Positions 7,576 through 14,658 of a stretch of 26,788 nucleotides of DNA are shown piece by piece. The stretch is from an uncultured Corynebacterium sp. (GTDB lineage Bacteria; Actinomycetota; Actinomycetes; Mycobacteriales; Mycobacteriaceae). Positions within the stretch are counted from its first letter, which is position 1. The number at the start of each line of letters is the position of its first letter. A model generated the notes under the pieces. The model had not been told where the DNA came from. It searched no databases and saw nothing but the letters and a program-made list of their open reading frames with translations. Made by a program: the position numbers and the translations under genes. The stretch is from assembly GCF_937999985.1 (NCBI RefSeq), contig NZ_CALLDG010000114.1:1-26788 (forward strand), in the 5' to 3' direction.

Positions 7576-7625
7576 AAAATATTTGCACATCCATTGCAAT
7601 GTTTCACATGCTGTGCAAATATTTT
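7576..7625 (+). promoter_or_regulatory. Palindromic operator overlapping the mmpL promoter
   Basis: The 14-base arms AAAATATTTGCACA (7576-7589) and TGTGCAAATATTTT (7612-7625) are exact reverse complements with a 22-base spacer. The spacer holds the 8-bp palindrome ATTGCAAT (7593-7600). A promoter fits inside: TTGCAA (7594-7599), 18 bases, then AATATT (7618-7623), putting +1 at 7630, the A of the exporter's ATG. A protein bound here would block RNA polymerase. The obvious candidate is the TetR encoded just after the exporter; this pairing is inferred. Confidence 0.7.
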
Positions 7626-7629
7626 ATGC

Positions 7630-10056
7630 ATGGCAAAATTCCTGTATCGCGTAGGCCGCTCCGCCTACCTTCATAAGTGGCGCTTCCTCGCCGTCTGGCT
7701 GATCGTGCTGATCGGCGTGGGCACCGCCTCCGCACTGTTAACCAAACCAACCTCGCAGTCCTTCACCATCCCCGGCCTGGAATCCATCGAAACCCAGGAA
7801 AGGATCAAGGAGGAGTTCCCCAATGGCGAAGACACCGACCAGTTAGAGGCAGCCACGGGCAAGCTCGTGATCCAAGCCCCTGAAGGTCAGACTCTTGCCA
7901 AGGGCGAGGCTGCACAGTCGACCGAGGACATCCTTCAAGCACTGCAAGAGCTTGATTTCCTGAAAGACAAAGAAAAGCTCGTCTCCCCCGTGCTGGCCAG
8001 CGAAAGCATGCACCAGCAAATGGCTCCCATGAAGCAGAAGCAGGGAATGCCGAAGGAGCAGATCGCCTCTGACATCGCCGCACTAAGCCCGCTGAGCCCC
8101 GACCAGCGCACTGGCACCATCGAGATTTCCTTCGATGCGGAAACTGCAGCAGACGTGCCCGCAGAGGACGTGCAAAAATTCGAAGAAGCAGTAAAGGACA
8201 ACGAGGGCAACCTCAAGGTTGGCTGGAACGGTAACGCATTCCAGCAGCCGGAGATGAGCATGGCCTCCGAAGCCATCGGCCTGGCCGTCGCCGCCATCGT
8301 TCTAATCGTCACCTTCGGCAGCCTCGTCGCTGCAGGCCTGCCACTGCTGTCTGCAGTGATCGGCGTGGGCACTGGCATTGGCATCGTCATGGCAGCCACC
8401 TCCGTCACAGACAACATCAACTCCATGACCCCCACCCTGGCCTCCATGATCGGCCTGGCCGTCGGCATCGACTACGCGCTGTTTATCCTCTCCCGCTTCC
8501 GCAATGAGCTAGTCGCCCATGTGGATGGTCAGGATCTGGAACCGAAGGAACTGCAGCAAAAGTTCAAGACGATTCCTGTCAAGGAACGCGCCCACCTAGC
8601 CGGCTTGGCCGTCGGCAAGGCAGGCTCGGCCGTGGTCTTCGCAGGCCTGACAGTGCTGATTGCACTGGCAGCACTATCCATCATTAACATTCCGTTCCTC
8701 ACCGCGATGGCCCTGGCCGCCGCCGGTACCGTTGCCATCGCCGTGATCGTCGCAATCACTCTTCTGCCCGCCATCATGGGGCTCATTGGCACGAAGGTCT
8801 TCGCAGGTCGCGCACCTATCGTCAAGGCACCGGACCCGGAAAACGAAAAGCCGACTATGGGACTGAAGTGGGTGCGCATCATCCGCAAGAAGCCCGCCCT
8901 GTGGCTGGTAGGGGCTGCAGTATTGCTGGTTCTGTTGGCCATCCCCGCAATGAACCTACGCCTCGCCATGCCCTCCGATGGTTCTATGGCCAAGGGCACC
9001 CCCAACCGCGTCGCCTACGAAATGACGGAGGAGGGCTTCGGAGCGGGCCGCAATGCCCCGATGGTTGCCCTCGTTGAATACCCCGACCTCAACGACAAGG
9101 AAAAAGCTGCCGCCACGCAGCAGGCCGTTGCCACCCTACAGGGCACCGAAGGCGTAGAGAACGCCCAGGTAGTGCAGACCAATGGCGATCCGCGCAACCC
9201 GTCCGACCTGGGTACTGCAGCCCAGGTGATGATCACCCCGTCCTACGGCGCAACGGATGCCCGTGCCGCCGATGTCCTGGAGCAGATGCGTGACGAGGAA
9301 GCCGGATACACCGAAAAAACCGGGGCAACCTATGCCATCACCGGCGTCACCCCAATGTACGAGGACATTTCACAGCGCCTGTCGGACGTCCTCATCCCCT
9401 ACATTGCAATTGTCCTGGCGCTAGCATTCGTTCTGCTGATGGTCGTCTTCCGTTCCATCTGGGTGCCGCTAATCGCAGCGTTGGGCTTCGGCCTGTCGGT
9501 GGCCGCCACGTTCGGCGTCACCGTCGCGCTGTGGCAGGAGGGCTTCGGCGGCATCATCGACGACCCGCAGCCCATCATCTCCTTCCTGCCCATCATGCTG
9601 ATCGGCATTGTCTTTGGCCTAGCCATGGACTACCAGGTCTTCCTGGTCACTCGTATGCGCGAGGGCTGGGCGCACGGCAAGACCGCCGGCAACGCCACCG
9701 CCAACGGCTTCAAGCACGGCGCGCGTGTGGTCACTGCAGCCGCACTCATCATGATTTCCGTCTTCGCCGCATTCATCATGGCCGACGAGCCCTTTATTAA
9801 GGTAATGGGCTTTGCCCTGGCCGCCGCCGTATTTTTTGACGCCTTCATCGTCCGCATGACCTTTATCCCAGCAACGATGTTCCTTCTCGGCGAACAGGCG
9901 TGGAAGTTCCCCAAGTGGCTGGCAAAGATCGTCCCCGCCGTCGATGTCGAGGGTGAGAGCCTGGTGGGATTGAACGCCGACGGCAGTCGAGATTCGGAGG
10001 CTCCCCCAGCGGAAGCTTCGGCACGCCCGCTGAAGTCGCAGGAAAGTGAGAAGTAA
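7630..10056 (+). CDS. MMPL-family RND exporter
   Basis: This 808-residue inner-membrane protein has the two-fold MMPL layout: one N-terminal helix (~18-38), a large outer domain, a helix bundle, then the whole unit repeated. The proton-relay signatures are present in both halves: GLAVGIDYALFILSRFR (Asp281-Tyr282) and GLAMDYQVFLVTRMREG (Asp667-Tyr668). Relatives export lipids, siderophores or drugs using the proton gradient. The substrate here cannot be told from sequence, and the gene is not next to mycolate genes. The ATG at 7630 follows directly on the palindromic promoter with no ribosome-binding site, so the mRNA is probably leaderless. An earlier in-frame ATG (7594) lies inside the palindrome and is rejected. 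A TetR gene begins 10 bases after the stop, a common pairing of an exporter with its repressor. Confidence 0.92.
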   Translation: MAKFLYRVGRSAYLHKWRFLAVWLIVLIGVGTASALLTKPTSQSFTIPGLESIETQERIKEEFPNGEDTDQLEAATGKLVIQAPEGQTLAKGEAAQSTEDILQALQELDFLKDKEKLVSPVLASESMHQQMAPMKQKQGMPKEQIASDIAALSPLSPDQRTGTIEISFDAETAADVPAEDVQKFEEAVKDNEGNLKVGWNGNAFQQPEMSMASEAIGLAVAAIVLIVTFGSLVAAGLPLLSAVIGVGTGIGIVMAATSVTDNINSMTPTLASMIGLAVGIDYALFILSRFRNELVAHVDGQDLEPKELQQKFKTIPVKERAHLAGLAVGKAGSAVVFAGLTVLIALAALSIINIPFLTAMALAAAGTVAIAVIVAITLLPAIMGLIGTKVFAGRAPIVKAPDPENEKPTMGLKWVRIIRKKPALWLVGAAVLLVLLAIPAMNLRLAMPSDGSMAKGTPNRVAYEMTEEGFGAGRNAPMVALVEYPDLNDKEKAAATQQAVATLQGTEGVENAQVVQTNGDPRNPSDLGTAAQVMITPSYGATDARAADVLEQMRDEEAGYTEKTGATYAITGVTPMYEDISQRLSDVLIPYIAIVLALAFVLLMVVFRSIWVPLIAALGFGLSVAATFGVTVALWQEGFGGIIDDPQPIISFLPIMLIGIVFGLAMDYQVFLVTRMREGWAHGKTAGNATANGFKHGARVVTAAALIMISVFAAFIMADEPFIKVMGFALAAAVFFDAFIVRMTFIPATMFLLGEQAWKFPKWLAKIVPAVDVEGESLVGLNADGSRDSEAPPAEASARPLKSQESEK

Positions 10057-10066
10057 GGCCTGCGAG

Positions 10067-10729
10067 ATGAGCCGCCACAACGGAAACCAACCGGATAAGA
10101 ACGCGCTCGGCCTGCGGGATCGCAAGAAGGCGGAAACTCGCAGGCGTATTGCCCATGCCTCTGTTGAGCTGTTGGTGAATGAAGGTGCTGAGAATACGAC
10201 AATTGCTCGCATAGCAGAAAAGGCCGAGGTTTCCGCACGCACTTTTCACAACTATTTCCCTCACCGTGAAGCGGCGTTGTTGTTCATCCTGAATCAGTTC
10301 ATTGATGAAATGATTTGTATGGTAAATACTGCCAAGCCAGGACAACACTTGATTGTGGTAGCAGAGAGTATCGCCGTAAACTTTTATAATCGCCCGGCAG
10401 AGAATCCGAACAGCATCGAAACGCTGTCTCGCCTCGCCGACCACCTTCACGGTATTCCTCCGCAAATCAGAAAGGAGCTCTTCGCGGACGGTGACCGCTC
10501 CTTCAGCAACGGAATGGAGTTCTTCTCCCCGCTTGTACAGGCATTTCAACAGTACAGCGAAAGAGAAGGACGAGAATTGAGTACTGCGAATGCGCTACTA
10601 CTCATCAACACGGTTCTGTTTGTCCCCAGCATTTTCATGGAACTTAACAAGGCCGGAAACTCCACTACCGAAGAGGACATTAGAAATGCCTTTCATTTGC
10701 TAGCGGGAGGACTTTCGAAGCTCGGATAG
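10067..10729 (+). CDS. TetR/AcrR-family transcriptional regulator, first
   Basis: This 220-residue regulator has an N-terminal helix-turn-helix (about residues 20-65). It contains ARIAEKAEVSARTFHNYFPHREA, the usual TetR recognition-helix region, followed by a divergent ligand-binding domain. The ATG at 10067 was chosen for AAGG (10055-10058), 8 bases upstream. The GTG at 10046 would overlap the exporter gene. It sits 10 bases behind the MMPL exporter and so is most likely in its operon, where it could repress its own promoter through the 7576-7625 palindrome. The coding sequence is visibly more A/T-rich than its neighbours, especially after the helix-turn-helix. That may mean recent transfer or weak selection. 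The ligand is unknown. Confidence 0.9.
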   Translation: MSRHNGNQPDKNALGLRDRKKAETRRRIAHASVELLVNEGAENTTIARIAEKAEVSARTFHNYFPHREAALLFILNQFIDEMICMVNTAKPGQHLIVVAESIAVNFYNRPAENPNSIETLSRLADHLHGIPPQIRKELFADGDRSFSNGMEFFSPLVQAFQQYSEREGRELSTANALLLINTVLFVPSIFMELNKAGNSTTEEDIRNAFHLLAGGLSKLG

Positions 10730-10770
10730 CCCTGGGAAAAATATTTTAGATATCACACTATTTCCCGGGC
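10729..10770 (+). repeat. Imperfect inverted repeat at the end of the first tetR gene
   Basis: GCCCTGGGAAA (10729-10739) pairs with TTTCCCGGGC (10761-10770) except for one bulged T. The A/T-rich spacer is 21 bases. It could fold as an RNA hairpin that ends the mmpL-tetR transcript, but no T run follows. A regulatory site is the alternative. Confidence 0.4.
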
Positions 10771-10778
10771 AAGACTCT

Positions 10779-10829
10779 TTGAAAATGTTCTTCAAATCTG
10801 TCCGTCGTAAATATCAGACCTGCTACACT
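10779..10829 (+). promoter_or_regulatory. Candidate operator and extended -10 upstream of the second tetR
   Basis: TTGAA and TTCAA (10779-10783 and 10791-10795) form a 17-base interrupted palindrome. TGCTACACT (10821-10829) reads as an extended -10 with hexamer TACACT (10824-10829), giving a start near 10836 and a leader of about 60 nt. A near-repeat of TCCTGCAT follows (10831 and 10848), the second copy inside the palindrome CCTGCATACAGG (10849-10860). Autoregulation by the second TetR would fit but is inferred. Confidence 0.35.
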
Positions 10830-10897
10830 ATCCTGCATTCATCCCTTTCCTGCATACAGGACAAAACGGGCAAAATGAAAGGTGTTCCCCCACTCTC

Positions 10898-11629
10898 ATG
10901 TCGACCAGCGCGACCATCCCCGAGCCCTCCGCGTCACGACGCGAACAGAAGAAGGCCGAAACGAAGCAGAATCTCATCGATTCAGCCATTGAGCTGTTCA
11001 TGGGTTACGGCCCCGAGGCCGCGACAGTCCACGCCATCACCAAGCGAGCTGGAGTATCCACCCGCACCTTTCACAACTACTTCGAGCGCCGCGACGACGT
11101 ATTCGCCTACTACTTGCACGAGGTCTTTGCACACTTCGCCCGCCGCATCCGCGAGATTGCAGCGAACCACCCCACCGGCCGCATCGTGGACATCATGCGC
11201 GATGCAATGTGGATCTACTGCTTCCCACCTCAGGGTGAGCAGATAGGATCTGGTGCCTCTGAGGCCCCGACTCTTTTGTCTCACCAGTTCGGCGAAACCC
11301 AGCTAATGGACCCCGCCGTTCCAGACATCCGCAAGTTCAAACCTCTGCTCATCATGCTGGAGAATCCGCAGGATAAGAGCAGCAGTGAACACTTGGACGT
11401 GGACCTACCTACCCTCACAGAACCTGGAACCAAGGCGTTGTGCGATGTAGACCCCGACCTCTCCCCCTTCAAGGCATTCCTGTTGCTGGATGTTTCCTTC
11501 AGCATCGCCATGCGCGCCGTAGAGGCAGCTGCGGACGAGCGGCTATCCGGTGGCCTCAGCCCCGAGGATCTCTACAACCAGGCCTTCGACATGCTGGCCC
11601 GTGTCGATCGCGTTGAGGACGAAAAGTAG
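10898..11629 (+). CDS. TetR/AcrR-family transcriptional regulator, second
   Basis: This 243-residue regulator has a TetR helix-turn-helix at about residues 15-60. The stretch HAITKRAGVSTRTFHNYFERRDDV closely resembles the preceding TetR (shared RTFHNYF), while the C-terminal ligand domain is unlike it. The ATG at 10898 is the only good start. The nearest purine-rich site, AAAGG (10878-10882), is 15 bases away, further than usual. The gene stands alone between the mmpL-tetR unit and the pnuC-like gene 54 bases downstream. It could control itself, the exporter or pnuC. Base composition is normal for the region, unlike the first tetR. No ligand can be proposed. Confidence 0.9.
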   Translation: MSTSATIPEPSASRREQKKAETKQNLIDSAIELFMGYGPEAATVHAITKRAGVSTRTFHNYFERRDDVFAYYLHEVFAHFARRIREIAANHPTGRIVDIMRDAMWIYCFPPQGEQIGSGASEAPTLLSHQFGETQLMDPAVPDIRKFKPLLIMLENPQDKSSSEHLDVDLPTLTEPGTKALCDVDPDLSPFKAFLLLDVSFSIAMRAVEAAADERLSGGLSPEDLYNQAFDMLARVDRVEDEK

Positions 11630-11683
11630 TCGCCTCACCAAGAATCAAACCCGGTTTCCTTTGCCCAGACCCGATGAGGGAAG

Positions 11684-12430
11684 ATGGGCACTGTGGAATC
11701 AGAGGGAATCTTTACAACGCTTCTCAACGCAACGCTGATCATCGGTGGCTACCCGATCCTCTGGCGCGAAATCATCGGCAATCTTTTCGGCCTAGCCTCC
11801 GCCGTCGGCGGGATGAAGCGCGTGGTGTGGGCCTGGCCCGTGGGAATCGTCGGCAACGTGCTGCTGTTCACGGTGTTCCTGGGTGGGCTGTTCCACACCC
11901 CACAGGATCTGGACCTCTACGGCCAGGCAGGCCGCCAGGTGATGTTCCTCATCGTCTCGCTGTACGGCTGGTATCAATGGAGCCGCGCCCGCACTGCCGG
12001 CATGCGCGAGCCTGATAACACCGACCCCTCCCGCTCCATCGTCAGCGAGCCCGCCGCCGACAGCGCCGCAGTGCAACCCAGCTGGGCCAGCACTAAGGAA
12101 CGCCTCGGCATGCTCGCCTTTGCGGTGATCGGCACCGTAGTCTTCGCACTGATCTTCGACGCGCTAGGTTCGTGGGGGCCGTGGGCAGACGCCTGGATCT
12201 TCACCGGCTCCATCCTGGCCACGTTCGGCATGGCCCGCGGCTGGACGGAGTTCTGGCTGATCTGGATCGGCGTGGATATTGTCGGCGTACCTCTGCTGCT
12301 CGCCGCGGGCTACTACCCCTCCGCGGCGCTATACGTGGTCTACGGCGCGTTCGTGCTGTGGGGATTCTTCGTGTGGCTGCGGGTGCAACGCACGAAAGCC
12401 ACCGGCGCCGCAGGCGCCGGCAGCAGCTAG
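11684..12430 (+). CDS. pnuC: PnuC-type nicotinamide riboside transporter
   Basis: This 248-residue membrane protein carries PnuC signatures: WREIIGNLFGLASA near the N-terminus, WAWPVGIVGN, and the YGQAGRQVMFLIVSLYGWYQW segment. PnuC proteins take up nicotinamide riboside by facilitated diffusion for NAD salvage. About seven membrane helices are visible, split by a hydrophilic linker of ~40 residues (about 105-145) rich in Asp, Ser, Ala and Pro. The start is uncertain. ATG at 11684 lies only 3 bases after GAGGG (11676-11680), while GTG at 11693 in the same frame is better spaced at 12 bases. No other NAD gene is adjacent. The stop codon is 3 bases from the stop of the convergent hydrolase gene. 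Confidence 0.88.
   Translation: MGTVESEGIFTTLLNATLIIGGYPILWREIIGNLFGLASAVGGMKRVVWAWPVGIVGNVLLFTVFLGGLFHTPQDLDLYGQAGRQVMFLIVSLYGWYQWSRARTAGMREPDNTDPSRSIVSEPAADSAAVQPSWASTKERLGMLAFAVIGTVVFALIFDALGSWGPWADAWIFTGSILATFGMARGWTEFWLIWIGVDIVGVPLLLAAGYYPSAALYVVYGAFVLWGFFVWLRVQRTKATGAAGAGSS
12402..12420 (+). repeat. GC-rich perfect hairpin at the 3' end of pnuC
   Basis: CCGGCGCC (12402-12409) and GGCGCCGG (12413-12420) form a perfect 8-bp stem with a 3-base loop, 7 bases before the pnuC stop codon. There is no T run in either direction. It lies where two convergent transcripts meet and could stall RNA polymerase or stabilise mRNA ends. It may also be a by-product of Gly/Ala codons. Confidence 0.5.
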
Positions 12431-12433
12431 TAC

Positions 12434-13513
12434 CTAGCCCAGTAGCGCCCGCCATTTCTCCGCGTCCACGTCATCCGTGGAAGCCGGCTCGAACTGCGCG
12501 TTGTGGTCCTTGTGTTCCAGCACTGCGCGCACTCCCTCGATGAAGTTCGGCCCCCGGCGCAGCTCACCACCGACCTTGAATTCCATATCCAGCGCCTCGC
12601 GCAACGTTGCGCCCTCCGCGCGGCGGAACAACTCCACCGTGGCCACGAGGCTCTCCGGGTTGGCACCCTTCAAGGAATCGGTCACCTTGGTTATTAACTG
12701 CGCCAATTCGGCGTCCGAAGCAGAACCCTCATCCCGCACGATCCGGGCTTCGATGTCTGCCCAAGTACCTTCGGCGAAGGTCCGCTCGATCCACTCCGCG
12801 TGCTGCTGCAGCGTAGAGGTGGGCTCGTCCAACTCCTGCGGATCCAGTGCATTAGACCGCAGCGCCTCGGGAAGGTCGCCCGAATGCAGGTCGGATTCGA
12901 AAGCATGCACATCCGCCACCAGGTTCGTGGCCAGGCCAGTGTACAACATGTCCGCAGGGCTTAGGCGCCAGCCCGTGGTGGCGATGAAAAGCCCCATAGC
13001 GGGCGAGCAATCCAGGTGCGTCAGCCGGTAAGACATACCCACGTCGGGCACAAACCCGATTGCAGCCTCCGGCATTGCCCCCAGGGTGCGCGGAGTGACC
13101 ACGCGGTGCGAGCCATGCATGGAAATACCCATGCCGCCGCCCATCACGATGCCTTCCAGCAGCGCGATCACGGGCTTGTTTACCCGCGACAGCCGCTCAT
13201 TGAGGTCGTACTCTTCCTCAAAGAAGGAGTCCCCGAAGCGGTACATGCGCTTCATGTCTCGCATCCGCACGTAGCGCACGTCCCCGCCTGCGCAAAAGGC
13301 CCGGTCGGAGGACGACTTGATCACGATGAACTGAATCCAATCATCGTCGGCCCATTTGTCGACCGCCTCGCGGATTAGGCGGATCATCTCCACGTTTAAG
13401 GAATTTAGAGCCTTAGGGCGATTCAGCTCAATAACCCCGACGTGACCTGCGACGACGGTCGTTACTTCCGCATCCGGGTCGTACGTCGGGTGCTTCCTTC
13501 TCTTGTCTGCCAT
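12434..13513 (-). CDS. 3-hydroxyisobutyryl-CoA hydrolase-like (enoyl-CoA hydratase/isomerase superfamily)
   Basis: This 359-residue crotonase-fold protein is longer than enoyl-CoA hydratases (~260). Its sequence matches the HIBYL-CoA hydrolase branch: NRPKALNSLN, FCAGGDVR, the oxyanion-hole GGGMGIS (125-131), and PEAAIGFVPDVG (148-159). Glu149 and Asp157 there match the acidic pair of known hydrolases. The C-terminal half (ECH_2 region) extends to the end. The expected reaction releases 3-hydroxyisobutyrate from its CoA ester in valine breakdown, in the cytosol. No other valine-pathway genes are nearby, so the substrate is uncertain. It lies 54 bases downstream of ppk2 on the same strand and may be co-transcribed. 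A TAATTA 7 bases before the ATG could instead be its own -10. Confidence 0.85.
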   Translation of the reverse strand: MADKRRKHPTYDPDAEVTTVVAGHVGVIELNRPKALNSLNVEMIRLIREAVDKWADDDWIQFIVIKSSSDRAFCAGGDVRYVRMRDMKRMYRFGDSFFEEEYDLNERLSRVNKPVIALLEGIVMGGGMGISMHGSHRVVTPRTLGAMPEAAIGFVPDVGMSYRLTHLDCSPAMGLFIATTGWRLSPADMLYTGLATNLVADVHAFESDLHSGDLPEALRSNALDPQELDEPTSTLQQHAEWIERTFAEGTWADIEARIVRDEGSASDAELAQLITKVTDSLKGANPESLVATVELFRRAEGATLREALDMEFKVGGELRRGPNFIEGVRAVLEHKDHNAQFEPASTDDVDAEKWRALLG

Positions 13514-13567
13514 GTCACCATAATTACAGGAACGACAAGGAAGTGCAGCCTAATTTAAATCTAAGGT

Positions 13568-14548
13568 CTACTTAGATTTCTTGTCCTTCTTGGATTTCTT
13601 GCCTTTCTTCTTTTTGTCGCCCTTGTTCTTTTTGGACGCCGCAGACTCCTTGCCCTCGGACTTCGACTCCTTCTTGGATTTCCCCTCGGACTCAGCTTCC
13701 TGGGCCTGCTTGGCTTCCTCGGCCTGCTTCTTCAACAGGTCCTTCTCCAGCAGCTTCGCCACGTCGGGCACGTAGCGGAACTGGGTGCGCGGCGGGCGCT
13801 CGTAGGTGGATTCGGATGCCGGACGCTCCGGAATCTTCGGCACGTTCTTTTCCACATACTCCCAGGGGATCGTGTTCAGCAGGTGATTGATCACGTTGAT
13901 GCGGGAGCGCTTCTTATCCTCGGACTCCACGGTGTACCACGGGGCGGACGGGATGTCGGTGTGTACGAACATCTCATCCTTCGCACGGGAGTAGTCCTCC
14001 CAGCGCGTGATGGACTGCAGGTCCATCGGGGACAGCTTCCACTGGCGCAGCGGGTCGGACTGGCGGGACTGGAAGCGGCGGATCTGCTCTTCATCGGACA
14101 CGGAGAACCAGTACTTGCGCAGGATGATGCCGTCCTCAACCAGCAGGCGCTCGAAGATCGGAGCCTGGTGCAGGAAGCGGCGGTATTCCTGGGTGGTGCA
14201 GAAGCCCATCACGCGCTCCACGCCAGCGCGGTTGTACCAGGAGCGGTCGAAGATGACGATCTCTCCGGCGGTGGGCAGCTTCTCGATGTAGCGCTGGAAG
14301 TACCACTGTCCCTTCTCGCGCGAGCTGGGGGCCGGCAGAGCCTCGATGCGGCAGACACGCGGGCTGAGGTACTGGGTGATGCGCTTAATCGCGGACCCCT
14401 TGCCCGCCGCATCGCGTCCCTCCATCACGATGACGATGCGGGCTCCGGTTTCCACCACCCACTGCTGCATTTCGACGAGTTCAGCTTGGAGCCTTTTGAG
14501 CTCCTTTTCATAGGCCTGTTTGTCCAGCTTGGGAAGTCTATCGCTCAT
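13568..14548 (-). CDS. ppk2: Polyphosphate kinase 2 (PPK2, class I-like) with Lys/Ser-rich tail
   Basis: This 326-residue P-loop kinase moves phosphate between polyphosphate and nucleoside diphosphates (ADP or GDP). Walker A is GRDAAGKG (residues 44-51), Walker B/lid is DRSWYNRAGVERVMGF (from 101), and the FVHTDIPSAPWYTVES region follows. Length to ~275 is a normal single-domain PPK2. The last ~50 residues (bases 13571-13720) are almost only Lys, Ser, Glu and Gly and end in a strongly basic Lys run. This could bind polyphosphate, nucleic acid or the ribosome. A probable -10, TAAACT, lies 7 bases before the ATG, so the mRNA may be leaderless. Divergent from the GT87 gene across a 110-base gap. 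Corynebacterium glutamicum has two well-studied PPK2 enzymes; which one this matches I cannot say. Confidence 0.93.
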   Translation of the reverse strand: MSDRLPKLDKQAYEKELKRLQAELVEMQQWVVETGARIVIVMEGRDAAGKGSAIKRITQYLSPRVCRIEALPAPSSREKGQWYFQRYIEKLPTAGEIVIFDRSWYNRAGVERVMGFCTTQEYRRFLHQAPIFERLLVEDGIILRKYWFSVSDEEQIRRFQSRQSDPLRQWKLSPMDLQSITRWEDYSRAKDEMFVHTDIPSAPWYTVESEDKKRSRINVINHLLNTIPWEYVEKNVPKIPERPASESTYERPPRTQFRYVPDVAKLLEKDLLKKQAEEAKQAQEAESEGKSKKESKSEGKESAASKKNKGDKKKKGKKSKKDKKSK

Positions 14549-14579
14549 TGTTCCAAGTTTAGTTCTTCGCAGGCCGAAC

Positions 14580-14652
14580 GCCTAATAATCTCTCAGCTTT
14601 TAGGCCTTACTAAGCCTGGGCGAGAGCAACCTCACAGATAATGCAATAATTA
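14580..14652. promoter_or_regulatory. Divergent ppk2 / GT87 intergenic region with inverted repeats
   Basis: GCCTAA (14580-14585) and TTAGGC (14600-14605) are inverted, with a second overlapping pair AGGC/GCCT (14602-14605 and 14614-14617). TAATTA (14647-14652) ends 6 bases before the GT87 ATG, so transcription could start at the ATG itself. No ribosome-binding site is seen for GT87. A shared operator for both genes is possible but unproven. Confidence 0.35.
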
Positions 14653-14658
14653 GCCCTT

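Noticed and set aside
7594..7629. Upstream in-frame ATG (7594) as start of the exporter
   Set aside because: It would place coding sequence inside the palindromic promoter and add a Cys-rich leader unlike the family. The ATG at 7630 fits the usual start and the predicted transcription start.
8061..8064. Degraded or frameshifted genes
   Set aside because: I checked the larger genes (acyltransferase, prfC, exporter, ABC-F, hydrolase) for broken motifs or frame breaks and found none; no pseudogene is called. The coordinates are only a placeholder point within the exporter.
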